Position numbers and translations under genes: made by a program
Notes under the pieces: model-generated
Databases searched by the model: none
The model's input: only the letters and a program-made list of their open reading frames with translations
Told to the model about the DNA's origin: nothing
Shown here: positions 17,248-26,293 of the stretch, one piece after another
Layout: each line of letters starts with the position of its first letter
Position numbering within the stretch: the stretch's first letter is position 1
Source of the DNA: Sphingobium sp. AP50
GTDB lineage: Bacteria > Pseudomonadota > Alphaproteobacteria > Sphingomonadales > Sphingomonadaceae
NCBI RefSeq assembly: GCF_900109095.1
Contig: NZ_FNYZ01000027.1
Location: 1-53,299, forward strand
Direction of reading: 5' to 3'
Length of the DNA stretch: 53,299 nucleotides

Positions 17248-18188
17248 CGGACGGCATGATCCACCTGCCCGGCGGCGCCTTCCTGATGGGGTCGGACCGT
17301 TTCTACCCGGAGGAAGCGCCCGTGCGCCGGGTGCAGGTGGACGGCTTCCGGATCGACGAAACCCCCGTCACCAATCGCGACTTCGCGCGCTTCGTGGACG
17401 CGACCGGCCATGTCACGCTGGCCGAGATCGCACCCGACCCGAAGGACTATCCCGGCATGGACCCGGCCATGGCGCAGGCGGGCTCCTTGCTGTTTCAGCG
17501 CACCGGCGGCCCCGTGTCGCTCGACGATTACAGCCAGTGGTGGCAGTTCAGCTTCGGCACCGACTGGCGCCATCCCAATGGCCCGGACAGCCGGATCGAG
17601 GGGCTGGAGGATCACCCCGTCGTCCATGTCGCCTATGAAGATGCGGAAGCCTATGCGAAATGGGCGGGCAAGGCGCTGCCGACTGAGGCGGAATGGGAAT
17701 ATGCCGCCCGCGGCGGCCTGGACGGTGCGGACTATGCCTGGGGCGACGCACTGGCGCCCGATGGCAAGATGATGGCCAATTACTGGCAGGGCGCCTTCCC
17801 CTATGGCAACACGCTGGAGGACGGTTACGAACGCACCTCCCCGGTGCGCACCTATCCCGCCAACGGCCATGGCCTTTACGACATGATCGGCAATGTCTGG
17901 GAATGGACGACCGACTGGTTCGCCCAGCCCCGGATCGAGCGCAAGGCCAAGGGGAGTTGCTGCGTCCCCGCCAATCCGCGCGGCGGCACGAAGCGCGAGA
18001 GCCTGGACCCCGCCAGCCCCACCGTACCGGTCCCCCGCAAGGTGCTGAAGGGCGGATCGCATCTGTGCGCGCCCAATTATTGCCAGCGCTATCGGCCCGC
18101 CGCCCGCCATCCGCAGGCGGTGGACAGCGCGACCAGCCATATCGGCTTTCGCTGCATCATCCGGGACAAGAAGGGAATCCGTTCATGA
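17244..18188 (+). CDS. Formylglycine-generating enzyme (sulfatase activator)
   Basis: A 314-residue FGE-sulfatase/SUMF1-family protein that oxidises the sulfatase active-site cysteine to formylglycine using oxygen and copper. The fold markers GGAFLMGSD, PVTNRDFARF, LPTEAEWEYAARGG and GNVWEWT appear in order. Near the end, KGGSHLCAPNYCQRY holds the two catalytic cysteines Cys275 and Cys280 in the expected C-x4-C spacing, so it should be a true FGE and not an inactive relative. No signal peptide is present, as expected since modification precedes export. GTG at 17244 overlaps the upstream stop; ATG at 17256 is an alternative start. It lies between the two sulfatases it would activate. Confidence 0.93.
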   Translation: MTDGMIHLPGGAFLMGSDRFYPEEAPVRRVQVDGFRIDETPVTNRDFARFVDATGHVTLAEIAPDPKDYPGMDPAMAQAGSLLFQRTGGPVSLDDYSQWWQFSFGTDWRHPNGPDSRIEGLEDHPVVHVAYEDAEAYAKWAGKALPTEAEWEYAARGGLDGADYAWGDALAPDGKMMANYWQGAFPYGNTLEDGYERTSPVRTYPANGHGLYDMIGNVWEWTTDWFAQPRIERKAKGSCCVPANPRGGTKRESLDPASPTVPVPRKVLKGGSHLCAPNYCQRYRPAARHPQAVDSATSHIGFRCIIRDKKGIRS

Positions 18189-19828
18189 CCACCGCCCGTC
18201 GTGCGCTGCGCGCCGCCGCGATCGCCGCCTGCACCCTGCTGGGTCCGGGCGCCTTCGCCAAGCCGGTGAACGCGCCGCAGCCAAAGCCCACGAACATGAT
18301 CTTCGTGCTGGTGGACGATCTGCGCTATGACGCGATGGGCTTCCTGACGCCCGGCCTTCAGACCCCCAATATCGACCGGCTGGCCAAGGACGGCGTCTAT
18401 TTCCCCAATGCCGTTGTCACCTCCTCGCTCTGCTCGCCCAGCCGCGCGACCATTCTGACCGGCCAGACCGCACGCAACCATGGCGTCGTGGACAACAACA
18501 ACAGTTCGGAGGAAGGGCTGACCTTCTTCCCCAAATATCTGCAACAGGCAGGCTATCAGACCGGCTTCTTCGGCAAATGGCATATGGGCTTCGATACCGA
18601 CGCCCCGCGCGATGGTTTCGACAAATGGGTCAGCTTCAAGGGCCAGGGCACCTATTTCCCCACCGAACAGCTCAGCCCCGAAAAGATCGCGGCAGGCGAG
18701 CGGCAGATGCTCAACGTCGATGGCGCGCATGTGAAGCGCACCGGCTATATTACCGACGAGCTGACCGATTATGCGATGAACTGGCTGGAAAAAGGCCGCG
18801 ACCAGTCCAAGCCCTTCTTCCTCTATCTCAGCCACAAGGCGGTTCATAGCGATCCGCTGCCGCCCGATCGCTACAAGGCGCAATATAGCGACCTCAAGAT
18901 CAATCTGCCCGCCAGCATGGCGGACACGCCAGAGAATAATGCGGGCAAGCCGCTCTGGGTCCGTAACCAGCGCAATAGCTGGCACGGCGCAGACTTCCCC
19001 TATCACACCAACAACCCCATGACGGAGCAGGTGCGCGACTATTATCGCACCCTGTCCCCCGTGGATGAGAGCCTGGGTCGCATCCTGGCTTATCTGAAGG
19101 CGAACCATCTCGATAAGAATACGATGGTGGTCTTCTATTCCGACAACGGCTTCCTGATCGGGGAACATGGGCTGATCGACAAGCGCAACGCCTATGAACC
19201 GTCCGTGCGCGTGCCGATGATCGTCTGGGCGCCGGGCATGGTGCCCAAGGGGGTGACCAACCCCGCCGTCGTGCGCAATCTCGACCTCGCGCCGACCTTC
19301 CTCGACATCGCCCATGTCGCCAAGCCCGCCCAGATGGAGGGCAAGAGCTTCCTGCCCGTGGCCGAGGGCAAGATTGACGAGAAGACCTGGAATCCGGGCG
19401 ATTTCGTCTATGAATATTATTGGGAATGGAGTTTCCCGCAGACCCCCACCACTTTCGCGATCGAGCGCGACCGGGTGAAATATATCCAATATCATGGCGT
19501 CTGGGATCTGGAGGAACTGTACGACCTCAAGAGCGATCCGGACGAGATGCACAATCTGATCGAGGACCCCAAATGGCTGGATACCAAGATCACTTTGCGC
19601 AAGGCGCTGTTCGAGCAGCTCGCCAACAATAAGGGCGCCCATGTCGTCCCCTATACGCGCAAGACCAGTTCCGGCCTCGTCCACCGCAATATCGACGGCC
19701 CGCATGCTGCCGATTTCCCGGCCGACTGGTATGTGCAGCCCAACCTGCCGACCAAGATGAACGATCTGTTCGCCGACAGCCCGGCCAAGGCGAAGGCGGA
19801 CGCCGAAGGCAAGACCTACCACCCCTGA
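18185..19828 (+). CDS. Sulfatase, S1 family (CSPSR active site)
   Basis: A 547-residue sulfatase with a signal peptide ending near AFA, expected in the periplasm. The metal site DD is at residues 44-45 and the signature is Cys83-Ser-Pro-Ser-Arg87 in SSLCSPSRATILTGQ, resembling N-acetylglucosamine-6-sulfatase and related S1 groups. FFGKWHMG and FYSDNGFLIGEHG are further conserved blocks. The start at 18185 overlaps the FGE stop (ATGA); the frame is open further upstream, but that part is the FGE shadow. Together with the NagZ-like GH3 this points to a 6-O-sulfated N-acetylhexosamine, though subfamily assignment by eye is uncertain. Confidence 0.9.
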   Translation: MTTARRALRAAAIAACTLLGPGAFAKPVNAPQPKPTNMIFVLVDDLRYDAMGFLTPGLQTPNIDRLAKDGVYFPNAVVTSSLCSPSRATILTGQTARNHGVVDNNNSSEEGLTFFPKYLQQAGYQTGFFGKWHMGFDTDAPRDGFDKWVSFKGQGTYFPTEQLSPEKIAAGERQMLNVDGAHVKRTGYITDELTDYAMNWLEKGRDQSKPFFLYLSHKAVHSDPLPPDRYKAQYSDLKINLPASMADTPENNAGKPLWVRNQRNSWHGADFPYHTNNPMTEQVRDYYRTLSPVDESLGRILAYLKANHLDKNTMVVFYSDNGFLIGEHGLIDKRNAYEPSVRVPMIVWAPGMVPKGVTNPAVVRNLDLAPTFLDIAHVAKPAQMEGKSFLPVAEGKIDEKTWNPGDFVYEYYWEWSFPQTPTTFAIERDRVKYIQYHGVWDLEELYDLKSDPDEMHNLIEDPKWLDTKITLRKALFEQLANNKGAHVVPYTRKTSSGLVHRNIDGPHAADFPADWYVQPNLPTKMNDLFADSPAKAKADAEGKTYHP

Positions 19829-19863
19829 TTTTGGCCAACCGGCCGCTTTGAAAGTTCGCGTCG

Positions 19864-21120
19864 ATGACCGCATCCCCTTCGCCGGAATCCGCCCGGCCCG
19901 CCGTGTCGCTGGGCTTCGTCGCCATCTATGTGCTGGCGCAGTTCGGCATCTGGGTCGCGTTGCTGACGCCGGTGGTGATGACGCTGGCGCTGCGCGTCGG
20001 CGAGATTGCGAGCGAGGCGGAAAAGGGCCGCTGGCTGGGCATCATCCTGGCGATTGGCGGCTTCGTCGCGCTGGTGGCGACACCGGTCTGCGGCGCCCTG
20101 TCGGATAGGACGCGCAGCCGCTTCGGCCGGCGTCGGCCATGGCTGCTGGGCGGGCTGGCGGTCGCAGGTGCAGGCCTGCTGCTGCTAGGCCTCGCGCCCA
20201 ATCTGCTGTTGCTGGGCCTGGGCTGGATCATCTGTCAGGCCGGCTTCAACGCGATGCAGGCGGGCTGCCTGCCGATCCTGCCCGACATCATCCCCGTGCG
20301 CTGGCAGGGCCGCGTCGCCGGCATGCTGGGCATGACCTCCACCATGGGCACCTTCGCGGGCAGCTGGATCACCCAATATACGCAGGGGTCGTCGCTGCTG
20401 ATGTTCCTCACCCCCTTCGCGATCACCATCGTCAGCATCATCATCCTCTGCCTGATCCTGCCCGATCGCCCGGCGCAGGGCGACGACGACCGCCGCCTTG
20501 GCCCACTCGCCATGCTGCGCGCGATCGGCGCGCCGTTCCGCGACTGGGATTTCAGCTGGGCGTTCGGCAGCCGTTTCCTCATCATGATGGCCTGGTCGTT
20601 CCTCTTGACCTACCAGCTCTTCTTCCTGACCGACCAGCTCTCGCTGGCAAAGGCGGACGCGACGCAGGTGATGGTGAAGTCGATGGCGATCATCGCGACC
20701 GCCACGATCGGCATATCCCTGATCGGCGGCTTCATCACCGACTGGACGGGCCGCCGCAAACCGCTCGTCTTCCTCGCCGCCGCGCTGGAGGGCGCCGGTT
20801 TCCTGACGATCGCCCTCGCCCCGTCCGTGTCGCAATTCCTGATCGGCGTGGCCATGGCGGGGATCGGCAAGGGCCTTTATTTCGCGGTCGACCTCGCCTT
20901 GCTCGCCGCCATCCTGCCCCGACCGGAGGACAGCGCGAAGGATATGAGCGTGTTCCAGATCGCCAACAGCCTGCCCCAGTCGCTCGCCCCCGCGATCGCG
21001 CCGATCATCCTCGCCATCGGCAGCGCGCAGGGCAATGATTATGCCGCCATCTATTTCGTCGGCTGCCTGTTCGCCCTGCTGGGCGCGGTCGCTATCTGCC
21101 CGGTCCGCCGGTCCCGATAA
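19864..21120 (+). CDS. MFS sugar transporter
   Basis: A 418-residue inner-membrane carrier with about twelve hydrophobic segments. The motif SDRTRSRFGRRRPW after helix 2 is typical of the GPH/SLC45-like sugar transporters. It follows the second sulfatase by 35 nt on the same strand and would import the desulfated mono- or disaccharide released in the periplasm. It ends where the convergent pentapeptide gene ends, with no spare bases between the two stops. Confidence 0.87.
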   Translation: MTASPSPESARPAVSLGFVAIYVLAQFGIWVALLTPVVMTLALRVGEIASEAEKGRWLGIILAIGGFVALVATPVCGALSDRTRSRFGRRRPWLLGGLAVAGAGLLLLGLAPNLLLLGLGWIICQAGFNAMQAGCLPILPDIIPVRWQGRVAGMLGMTSTMGTFAGSWITQYTQGSSLLMFLTPFAITIVSIIILCLILPDRPAQGDDDRRLGPLAMLRAIGAPFRDWDFSWAFGSRFLIMMAWSFLLTYQLFFLTDQLSLAKADATQVMVKSMAIIATATIGISLIGGFITDWTGRRKPLVFLAAALEGAGFLTIALAPSVSQFLIGVAMAGIGKGLYFAVDLALLAAILPRPEDSAKDMSVFQIANSLPQSLAPAIAPIILAIGSAQGNDYAAIYFVGCLFALLGAVAICPVRRSR

Positions 21121-21810
21121 TCACCGCACTTTCAGCCCCAGTCCGCTCAGCAATTGCCCGGCCTGCTCGCGCGAGATCGTCGCACCGCGAAACGGCCGGG
21201 CATCCTCCAGCCTTATGCCGCCCAGATCGGCCCCGCGCAGGTCCGCGCCATCGAAGCGCGCGCCCTGAAGATAGGCGTCCCGCAGGCTGGAGTCCTCGAA
21301 TACTGCCATCCGAAAATCGCAATTGCGCAAATCGGCCGACGCCAGATCGACCTTGCGCAATGTCGCCTTGCGAAACGACAGGCCGGGCATCTTGCTGTTG
21401 ATCAGCAGCGTTTCTTCCAGATGAAATTCGATCGCGCTCGCCCCGGAAAAATCCACCCCCGTCAGCTTGCAGCCCGTAAAGCGCGCCGACGTCATCTTCG
21501 CCTGCCGCAAATTGGCATTGTTGAAATCGCAACTGACCAGCGTGTTTTCCTGCAACGCCGCGCCCCTGAAAGACGCGAACGCGCCACGACAGCCATGCCA
21601 GGACGCTCCGGTCAGGTTTGCGGAGGCAAAATCCGCATGCCGCAAATTGCACCGCTCAAATCGCGCGCCCGAAAAATCAAGCTGCGCCATATCCGCCTGC
21701 TCGAAATCGCATTCCACGAACAGCGCCGGCCCGAGCGCCAGATGATCCTGCACCATCTGCCGCGTCACGCTTTGCCCGGTCAGCATATGCCCCGTCGAAA
21801 CTTCGTCCAT
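21121..21810 (-). CDS. Pentapeptide-repeat protein, Qnr/McbG-like
   Basis: A 229-residue protein made almost wholly of A(D/N)LXX pentapeptides, for example ADFASANLTGAS and ADLRGADLGG, which fold into a right-handed quadrilateral beta-helix. Length and repeat layout resemble Qnr and McbG, DNA mimics that bind gyrase or topoisomerase IV. The C-terminal FRGATISREQAGQLLSGLG cap is typical of chromosomal relatives. No export signal is present, so it should be cytoplasmic. It stands alone between two unrelated loci. A gyrase role is plausible but many pentapeptide proteins have none known. Confidence 0.88.
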   Translation of the reverse strand: MDEVSTGHMLTGQSVTRQMVQDHLALGPALFVECDFEQADMAQLDFSGARFERCNLRHADFASANLTGASWHGCRGAFASFRGAALQENTLVSCDFNNANLRQAKMTSARFTGCKLTGVDFSGASAIEFHLEETLLINSKMPGLSFRKATLRKVDLASADLRNCDFRMAVFEDSSLRDAYLQGARFDGADLRGADLGGIRLEDARPFRGATISREQAGQLLSGLGLKVR

Positions 21811-21922
21811 TGGAATGCCTTATCCCAATCAGCCCGAAAGGCCACGACGAATATCAGGGTGCGCCAAGTGCCATGTTGATGCGACGGGCGACCTTGCACG
21901 CAGGCCACCCGCCGCATCGATC

Positions 21923-22921
21923 CTACGGCTTCCCTGCGACCTCGGCGATCACCGCCAGCCCGCGCTTCTTCGCGTCCGTGACGCTCACCTTTTTAGCTTG
22001 TATATCATCGGCCAGACCCATCAGCCGCTCGGCCGCTGCCGATCCGGTTTCCGCCACCTCGGTCACGGCGACACCGCCATTGCGCGCGACGACAGCATCC
22101 CAGCCCGCACGGATCGCCGCCCAATAGTCCTTCGTCGCGGACCAATAGGCATCGGCCGGTGCCGCATCAAACGCGGTGTCGCGGCTGTACGTATTCAGCA
22201 CCGATTCCTGCACGAACGGCACGATCTTCTCGTCCTTGCCATTGCTGCCCGGTTCAGGCCCCATCTTGATATTATCCTGCCAGTGGATCCACCCCGCTGG
22301 CGAGGGCGAATGGCGGTTGATCGACAGATAGCGATCATAGGCCGGATGGCGCACCGCATCGCGTCGGGCAAGCGGACGCCAGGTCCAGCTACTGCGCCAC
22401 CGGCGCACGCCGCCCTCTTCGGTCCACTGGCCCCATCCACCATAGCGCGGGGAATCGTCGGTCTGATACACCGTCTGCGACCAGCGACCCGCGCGCAGGC
22501 CAGCAGGCACCGGGTCCAGCTTCCACCGCCCCTTGCCGGCATAGACCAGCACGGTTTCGGGCTCATAGATCCAGTCCTGCCGCCAATGCTTGATCACCAT
22601 CGGCTTGCCGCTGCCGTCATCGACGATCAGCAGATGTTGCAGGATGATGCGGCGACCGCTGTCCTCCACCACCCGCACCGCTTCATGCCCGCCCGACACC
22701 TTGTCCGGGATCGGCGTGTAATCGGCGCGCCATGGCGTGGTTTCGCGCATGTCGAACTTCACCTTGTAATTGCCCGCCATCGCCAAAATCGAAGCCCGGT
22801 CGGCTTCGAAGGCCTGCGCCTTCGCCGCGGCGGAGGGAGCGGCAACAGGGCCATCGGCCAGCACAGGCACAGCCGCGCCGATCGCGGTGGCCAGCAGGAT
22901 GGATTTGATCAGGGACTTCAT
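21923..22921 (-). CDS. Secreted DUF6607-like protein of the heme locus
   Basis: A 332-residue protein with an N-terminal signal peptide ending near VLADG. It has many Trp/Arg blocks (IKHWRQDWIYEPE, YGGWGQWTEEGG, WIHWQDN) and resembles the DUF6607 family that accompanies heme/hemin receptors (from memory, not searched). The start at 22921 is chosen because it begins directly on the signal peptide; ATG at 22933 is an alternative. It is last in the leftward heme operon, 16 nt after the heme oxygenase stop. It may bind heme or its product in the periplasm; no catalytic motif is recognised. Confidence 0.8.
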   Translation of the reverse strand: MKSLIKSILLATAIGAAVPVLADGPVAAPSAAAKAQAFEADRASILAMAGNYKVKFDMRETTPWRADYTPIPDKVSGGHEAVRVVEDSGRRIILQHLLIVDDGSGKPMVIKHWRQDWIYEPETVLVYAGKGRWKLDPVPAGLRAGRWSQTVYQTDDSPRYGGWGQWTEEGGVRRWRSSWTWRPLARRDAVRHPAYDRYLSINRHSPSPAGWIHWQDNIKMGPEPGSNGKDEKIVPFVQESVLNTYSRDTAFDAAPADAYWSATKDYWAAIRAGWDAVVARNGGVAVTEVAETGSAAAERLMGLADDIQAKKVSVTDAKKRGLAVIAEVAGKP

Positions 22922-22937
22922 CGCAAATTCCATTCGG

Positions 22938-23537
22938 TTAAAGAGCAGCAGAAAGGCGGGCATCGACCAGCGCCTGAACATGGGCGAAGGCGGCATTGGC
23001 GCCGACCACGACCCGCGCTTCCTCCTCCGGGTCCAGCGCGACGGCATCCAGCGCAGCGGTAAAGGCGCGCCAATGCGCAGCCGGCCCCGCCTCGGCAGGG
23101 GCAAGATGCCGGGCGCCATAATCATCCGACAGGCCGATCTTCGCCGCTTCCTTGCGCAGCAGCGCCGCCCCCATATTCGATCCTTCCACGACATAGAGCC
23201 AGCCAAGCCCGGTCGCGACATCGCCATCCGGCCCGGACGCGCCGTCCACCGCCGGAATAGCGCTCCCTACATCCGCAAGGTCAGCAGAAATCAGCGCCAG
23301 CCTCTGCCGCCCTTCCAGCCCCGGCAACAGCGCCTGCAACCGCGCGTCGGCATAGAGCGGCGCGACCGCATGATGCAGATGATATTGGATCTCGGCAAAG
23401 CGCCGATAGCCCTCGATCGTGGCGAAGGATGCCGCCTCCATGATCGACCGGTCGAGCCGGTCATGCGTCCCATGGGTCGCCGCCTTCAGCCTTTTGGCCC
23501 GGCCCGGTTCACCCTGTTCTGGCTGCACTGGATTCAT
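22938..23537 (-). CDS. Biliverdin-producing heme oxygenase
   Basis: A 199-residue heme oxygenase, which cleaves heme to biliverdin, CO and iron in the cytoplasm. The N-terminal helix RLKAATHGTHDRLD contains the likely proximal heme ligand His25, and the distal helix region YVVEGSNMGAALL matches the BphO/HemO type. Length is normal. It lies between a heme receptor and a DUF6607-like gene, so it would release iron from imported heme. A role as chromophore supplier for a bacteriophytochrome is less likely, as no phytochrome gene is near. Confidence 0.9.
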   Translation of the reverse strand: MNPVQPEQGEPGRAKRLKAATHGTHDRLDRSIMEAASFATIEGYRRFAEIQYHLHHAVAPLYADARLQALLPGLEGRQRLALISADLADVGSAIPAVDGASGPDGDVATGLGWLYVVEGSNMGAALLRKEAAKIGLSDDYGARHLAPAEAGPAAHWRAFTAALDAVALDPEEEARVVVGANAAFAHVQALVDARLSAAL

Positions 23538-23600
23538 ATATTCTACCCTTGATGGCGGGAGAGGGCGGCTCGGACCGCCCTTCCCCCTTTGGAAAACATG

Positions 23601-26150
23601 TCAGAAGGACAGGATGACCGACGCCTTGTAGGTGCGGCCCGGCTGGCTGTAGTAAAGCTGCGAGATGCTGCCGCTGTCGGGGATGTCGAGCGCGTTATAA
23701 TAGGTCTTGTCGAGGATATTATAGACGCCGCCCTGAAGCCGCAGTCCTTCGAACAGGCCCGGTTTCACCCATCCGGTGAAGTCGACAATGCCATAGCCCG
23801 GCGTCTTGTTGAGCGACGAGCTCATATTCTCCACCTTGTCGCGCTTGGCGGCAACGGTGGCGGACAGGTCGGCGCCGAAGCGCTCCTGATGATAGCCCAC
23901 GCCCAATATGCCACGCAGCGGCGGAACGGAGTTGAGGTACGTGTCCTCGTCCGTATCCTTGCCATGGGCATAGGCAACCGATCCCCACATCCTCCAGTTG
24001 GGCGTCAGCGACCATTGAGCGCTCGCCTCCGCGCCATAGATGCGCACATGCGCGCGGTTCACATAGCGGAACACGCCGAACGGATAGGCGCCGGTCAGGC
24101 CGACCGCCGCCGCCGTGGTCGTGATCGAGTCGATGAAATTGCGGTAGTAATTGTCGTAAATGGCGATCTTCGCGCCATTTTCCTTATCGCCGAATTTCAG
24201 ACCGACTTCATAGCCATTGCTGGTTTCCGGCTTCAGGTCGGGGTTGCCGATGCTGACATAGCTGGAGGGGCCGCCATAGGTCAGATACAGCTCCGTCGCG
24301 GATGGCGCACGGAAGGCCTGCGACCACTGGCCATAAAGCGTCAGGTTCGGCAGCACATCCCATTCGGCCATCAGCTTGGGCGAGAATTTGGAATCGCGCG
24401 ATTTGTCCGGCAGGCCTTCATAGGCGGCGTTGACGGTATAGGTCGCGGTTTCCTGCGGCGTGCGGCGGTAGGAATCGAACCGCAGGCCCGGCGTCAGGTG
24501 GAACGCGCCAAAGCTGATCCGGTCCTGCACGAACAGGCCGATGTCCGTCCCGTCGACGTCGGGCATGTCGGACTGGTTCACATGCAGGAAGCTGCAGCTA
24601 TAGATGGCGGCCGTGCAATTATCGACACCGGATGCATATTGGCTGGTCTTGGTGGCATAGATTTCACCGCCCAGGCTGATCGCATGCTCCAGCGCGCCGG
24701 TCGTGGCGGCCGCGATGATCGATCCGTTCAGGCCATAGGATTCATCCTGCAAATCGCTGTCGCGGTCATATTGGCCGATCGGCGCGGTCGTGCGGGTCGC
24801 CTGCGTGTAAGTGCGCAGGTTCAGCCGCTGCCAGTAACCGACCAGATGCGCCTCGCGGATGAAGCCGTCGCCTTCGGACGTATAGTCATAGGTTCCCGCC
24901 ACCCGCTTGCGCTTATTCTGCTCCAGCGTGCCGTAGCTGGGATAGGTCGACGTCACGCTCGTCAGCGTATTCTCGTCATAGCTGCGCTTGAAGATTTCGC
25001 CGGTCAGGCCGATGCGATGCCCGCTGCCCAGATATTGGTGCACTTTGACCAGCAGATTTTCCTGATCATAATCGGCCGGGTTCTGCGCGGTACGGGTCGA
25101 ACCGCTGCCATAGGTCTTGCCCTGATTTTCGGTTTCATGGCCATTTTGATAGCCGCCCTGGATCAGGACCATCGTATTGCCGGTGCGAAACGCCGCGGCC
25201 TGATTAAGGTAGATGCTGTCGCTCGCGCTGTCATAGGTCGCCTTGCCCAGCGCCGCCTGCGTCTTGCCATCGACCAGCAGGTCTTCGGGGTCCAGCGAGC
25301 GCGCGGCGAACACGCCGCCCAGCGCACCCTGCCCGAAATAGCTGGCGTCGCTGCTCTTCACCACATCGATCACCGACAGCGAATTGAAGTCGAAAGAAGC
25401 CACGCCCCCCTGCACGCCGCGCGCCCCATCGGAAAGCCAGGGCAGGCGAATACCGTCCAGCGTCGTCAGCACGCGGTTGGAATCCAGACCGCGAATATTG
25501 ATGCTGAAATTATTGCTGTTGAAATTGACCCCGGCGTCGACGCGGCGGGCATAGTCGGCGATATTGTCGACCATCCGGCCACGCAGCGTCGCGGCGCCGG
25601 TGCTGGTGGTCAGCAGCGGCGACTTGCCGGCCGCATTGCGATCCAGATTGGTGGGCACCTCGATCGCATCCGCCTCGACCCGCACGGACCCCAGCGGCAC
25701 CGGCCGCGATGCCGTCTCATTGCTGCTCTGCCCCGTCGTCGTGGCCGCAGCGCCAGCGCCCTGCGTGTCCGCCCCGCCGCTATTGCCGCCCTGCTCCAGC
25801 GTGACCGTATTGGGGCCGGTAAAGCGATAGGTCAGGCCCGTGCCGGACAGCAGCCGCGACAGCGCCTGCGTCGGCGCCAGCTTGCCCGACACGCCCGGCG
25901 ACTGGATGCCCGTCCCGATCGATGCCGAATAGCCGACCTGAATGCCCGACTGTTCGGTAAATTGCAGCATCGCGCTCAACAGCGGCTGCGCCCCGACCTG
26001 AAAGCTGCGCGCGGCCGGTGCCGCCTGCGCAAATGCGGGCGTCGCGACCGCCGCGATCGATAGCCCGGCGCTGCCGGCCATAAGGAGCGCGCGCAACGCG
26101 GCTCCGGTCAAAATTCCATGTCGTGCCGCGCTGGCCATGCCAAACCCCAT
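23601..26150 (-). CDS. TonB-dependent heme receptor with signalling domain
   Basis: About 849 residues. After the signal peptide (to PAFAQ) comes an N-terminal secretin/TonB short domain (RSFQVGAQPLLSAMLQFTEQ onward), which signals to FecR. Plug and barrel follow, ending in VILSF. The barrel has FRAP and, shortly after, NPDLKPET, the FRAP/NPNL boxes of heme/hemoglobin receptors of the HmuR/HasR type. Starts at 26150 or 26138 are both possible; the frame is open to 26195. It follows the sigma and fecR genes, with an ECF-type promoter candidate 75 nt upstream, and precedes heme oxygenase. Confidence 0.9.
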   Translation of the reverse strand: MGFGMASAARHGILTGAALRALLMAGSAGLSIAAVATPAFAQAAPAARSFQVGAQPLLSAMLQFTEQSGIQVGYSASIGTGIQSPGVSGKLAPTQALSRLLSGTGLTYRFTGPNTVTLEQGGNSGGADTQGAGAAATTTGQSSNETASRPVPLGSVRVEADAIEVPTNLDRNAAGKSPLLTTSTGAATLRGRMVDNIADYARRVDAGVNFNSNNFSINIRGLDSNRVLTTLDGIRLPWLSDGARGVQGGVASFDFNSLSVIDVVKSSDASYFGQGALGGVFAARSLDPEDLLVDGKTQAALGKATYDSASDSIYLNQAAAFRTGNTMVLIQGGYQNGHETENQGKTYGSGSTRTAQNPADYDQENLLVKVHQYLGSGHRIGLTGEIFKRSYDENTLTSVTSTYPSYGTLEQNKRKRVAGTYDYTSEGDGFIREAHLVGYWQRLNLRTYTQATRTTAPIGQYDRDSDLQDESYGLNGSIIAAATTGALEHAISLGGEIYATKTSQYASGVDNCTAAIYSCSFLHVNQSDMPDVDGTDIGLFVQDRISFGAFHLTPGLRFDSYRRTPQETATYTVNAAYEGLPDKSRDSKFSPKLMAEWDVLPNLTLYGQWSQAFRAPSATELYLTYGGPSSYVSIGNPDLKPETSNGYEVGLKFGDKENGAKIAIYDNYYRNFIDSITTTAAAVGLTGAYPFGVFRYVNRAHVRIYGAEASAQWSLTPNWRMWGSVAYAHGKDTDEDTYLNSVPPLRGILGVGYHQERFGADLSATVAAKRDKVENMSSSLNKTPGYGIVDFTGWVKPGLFEGLRLQGGVYNILDKTYYNALDIPDSGSISQLYYSQPGRTYKASVILSF

Positions 26151-26224
26151 TCGCTCCAGGGCGCTGCACCATGCCACGCCCGACGCTTGTTGCACAATGC
26201 TCGCATTAGCAAAAAGTCGTTCTA

Positions 26225-26253
26225 AGACGGATGCGGACCGGCTTGCCCTAACC
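26225..26253 (-). promoter_or_regulatory. ECF-type promoter candidate before heme receptor
   Basis: Read leftward, GGTTAGGG (26253-26246), 16 nt, then CGTCT (26229-26225). The same two blocks with the same 16-nt gap occur before fecR at 27297-27325. CGTC is a common ECF -10 core. It lies about 75 nt upstream of the receptor start. Confidence 0.6.
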
Positions 26254-26293
26254 CCTTCGCGAAATTTTTTTGCGCTCGCCCCTGACCGCCAAC

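Noticed and set aside
17256..18188. FGE-like gene considered as an ergothioneine EgtB or other non-sulfatase paralogue
   Set aside because: The C-x4-C active-site pair is present, the DinB/iron-binding N-terminal domain of EgtB is missing, and sulfatases flank it.
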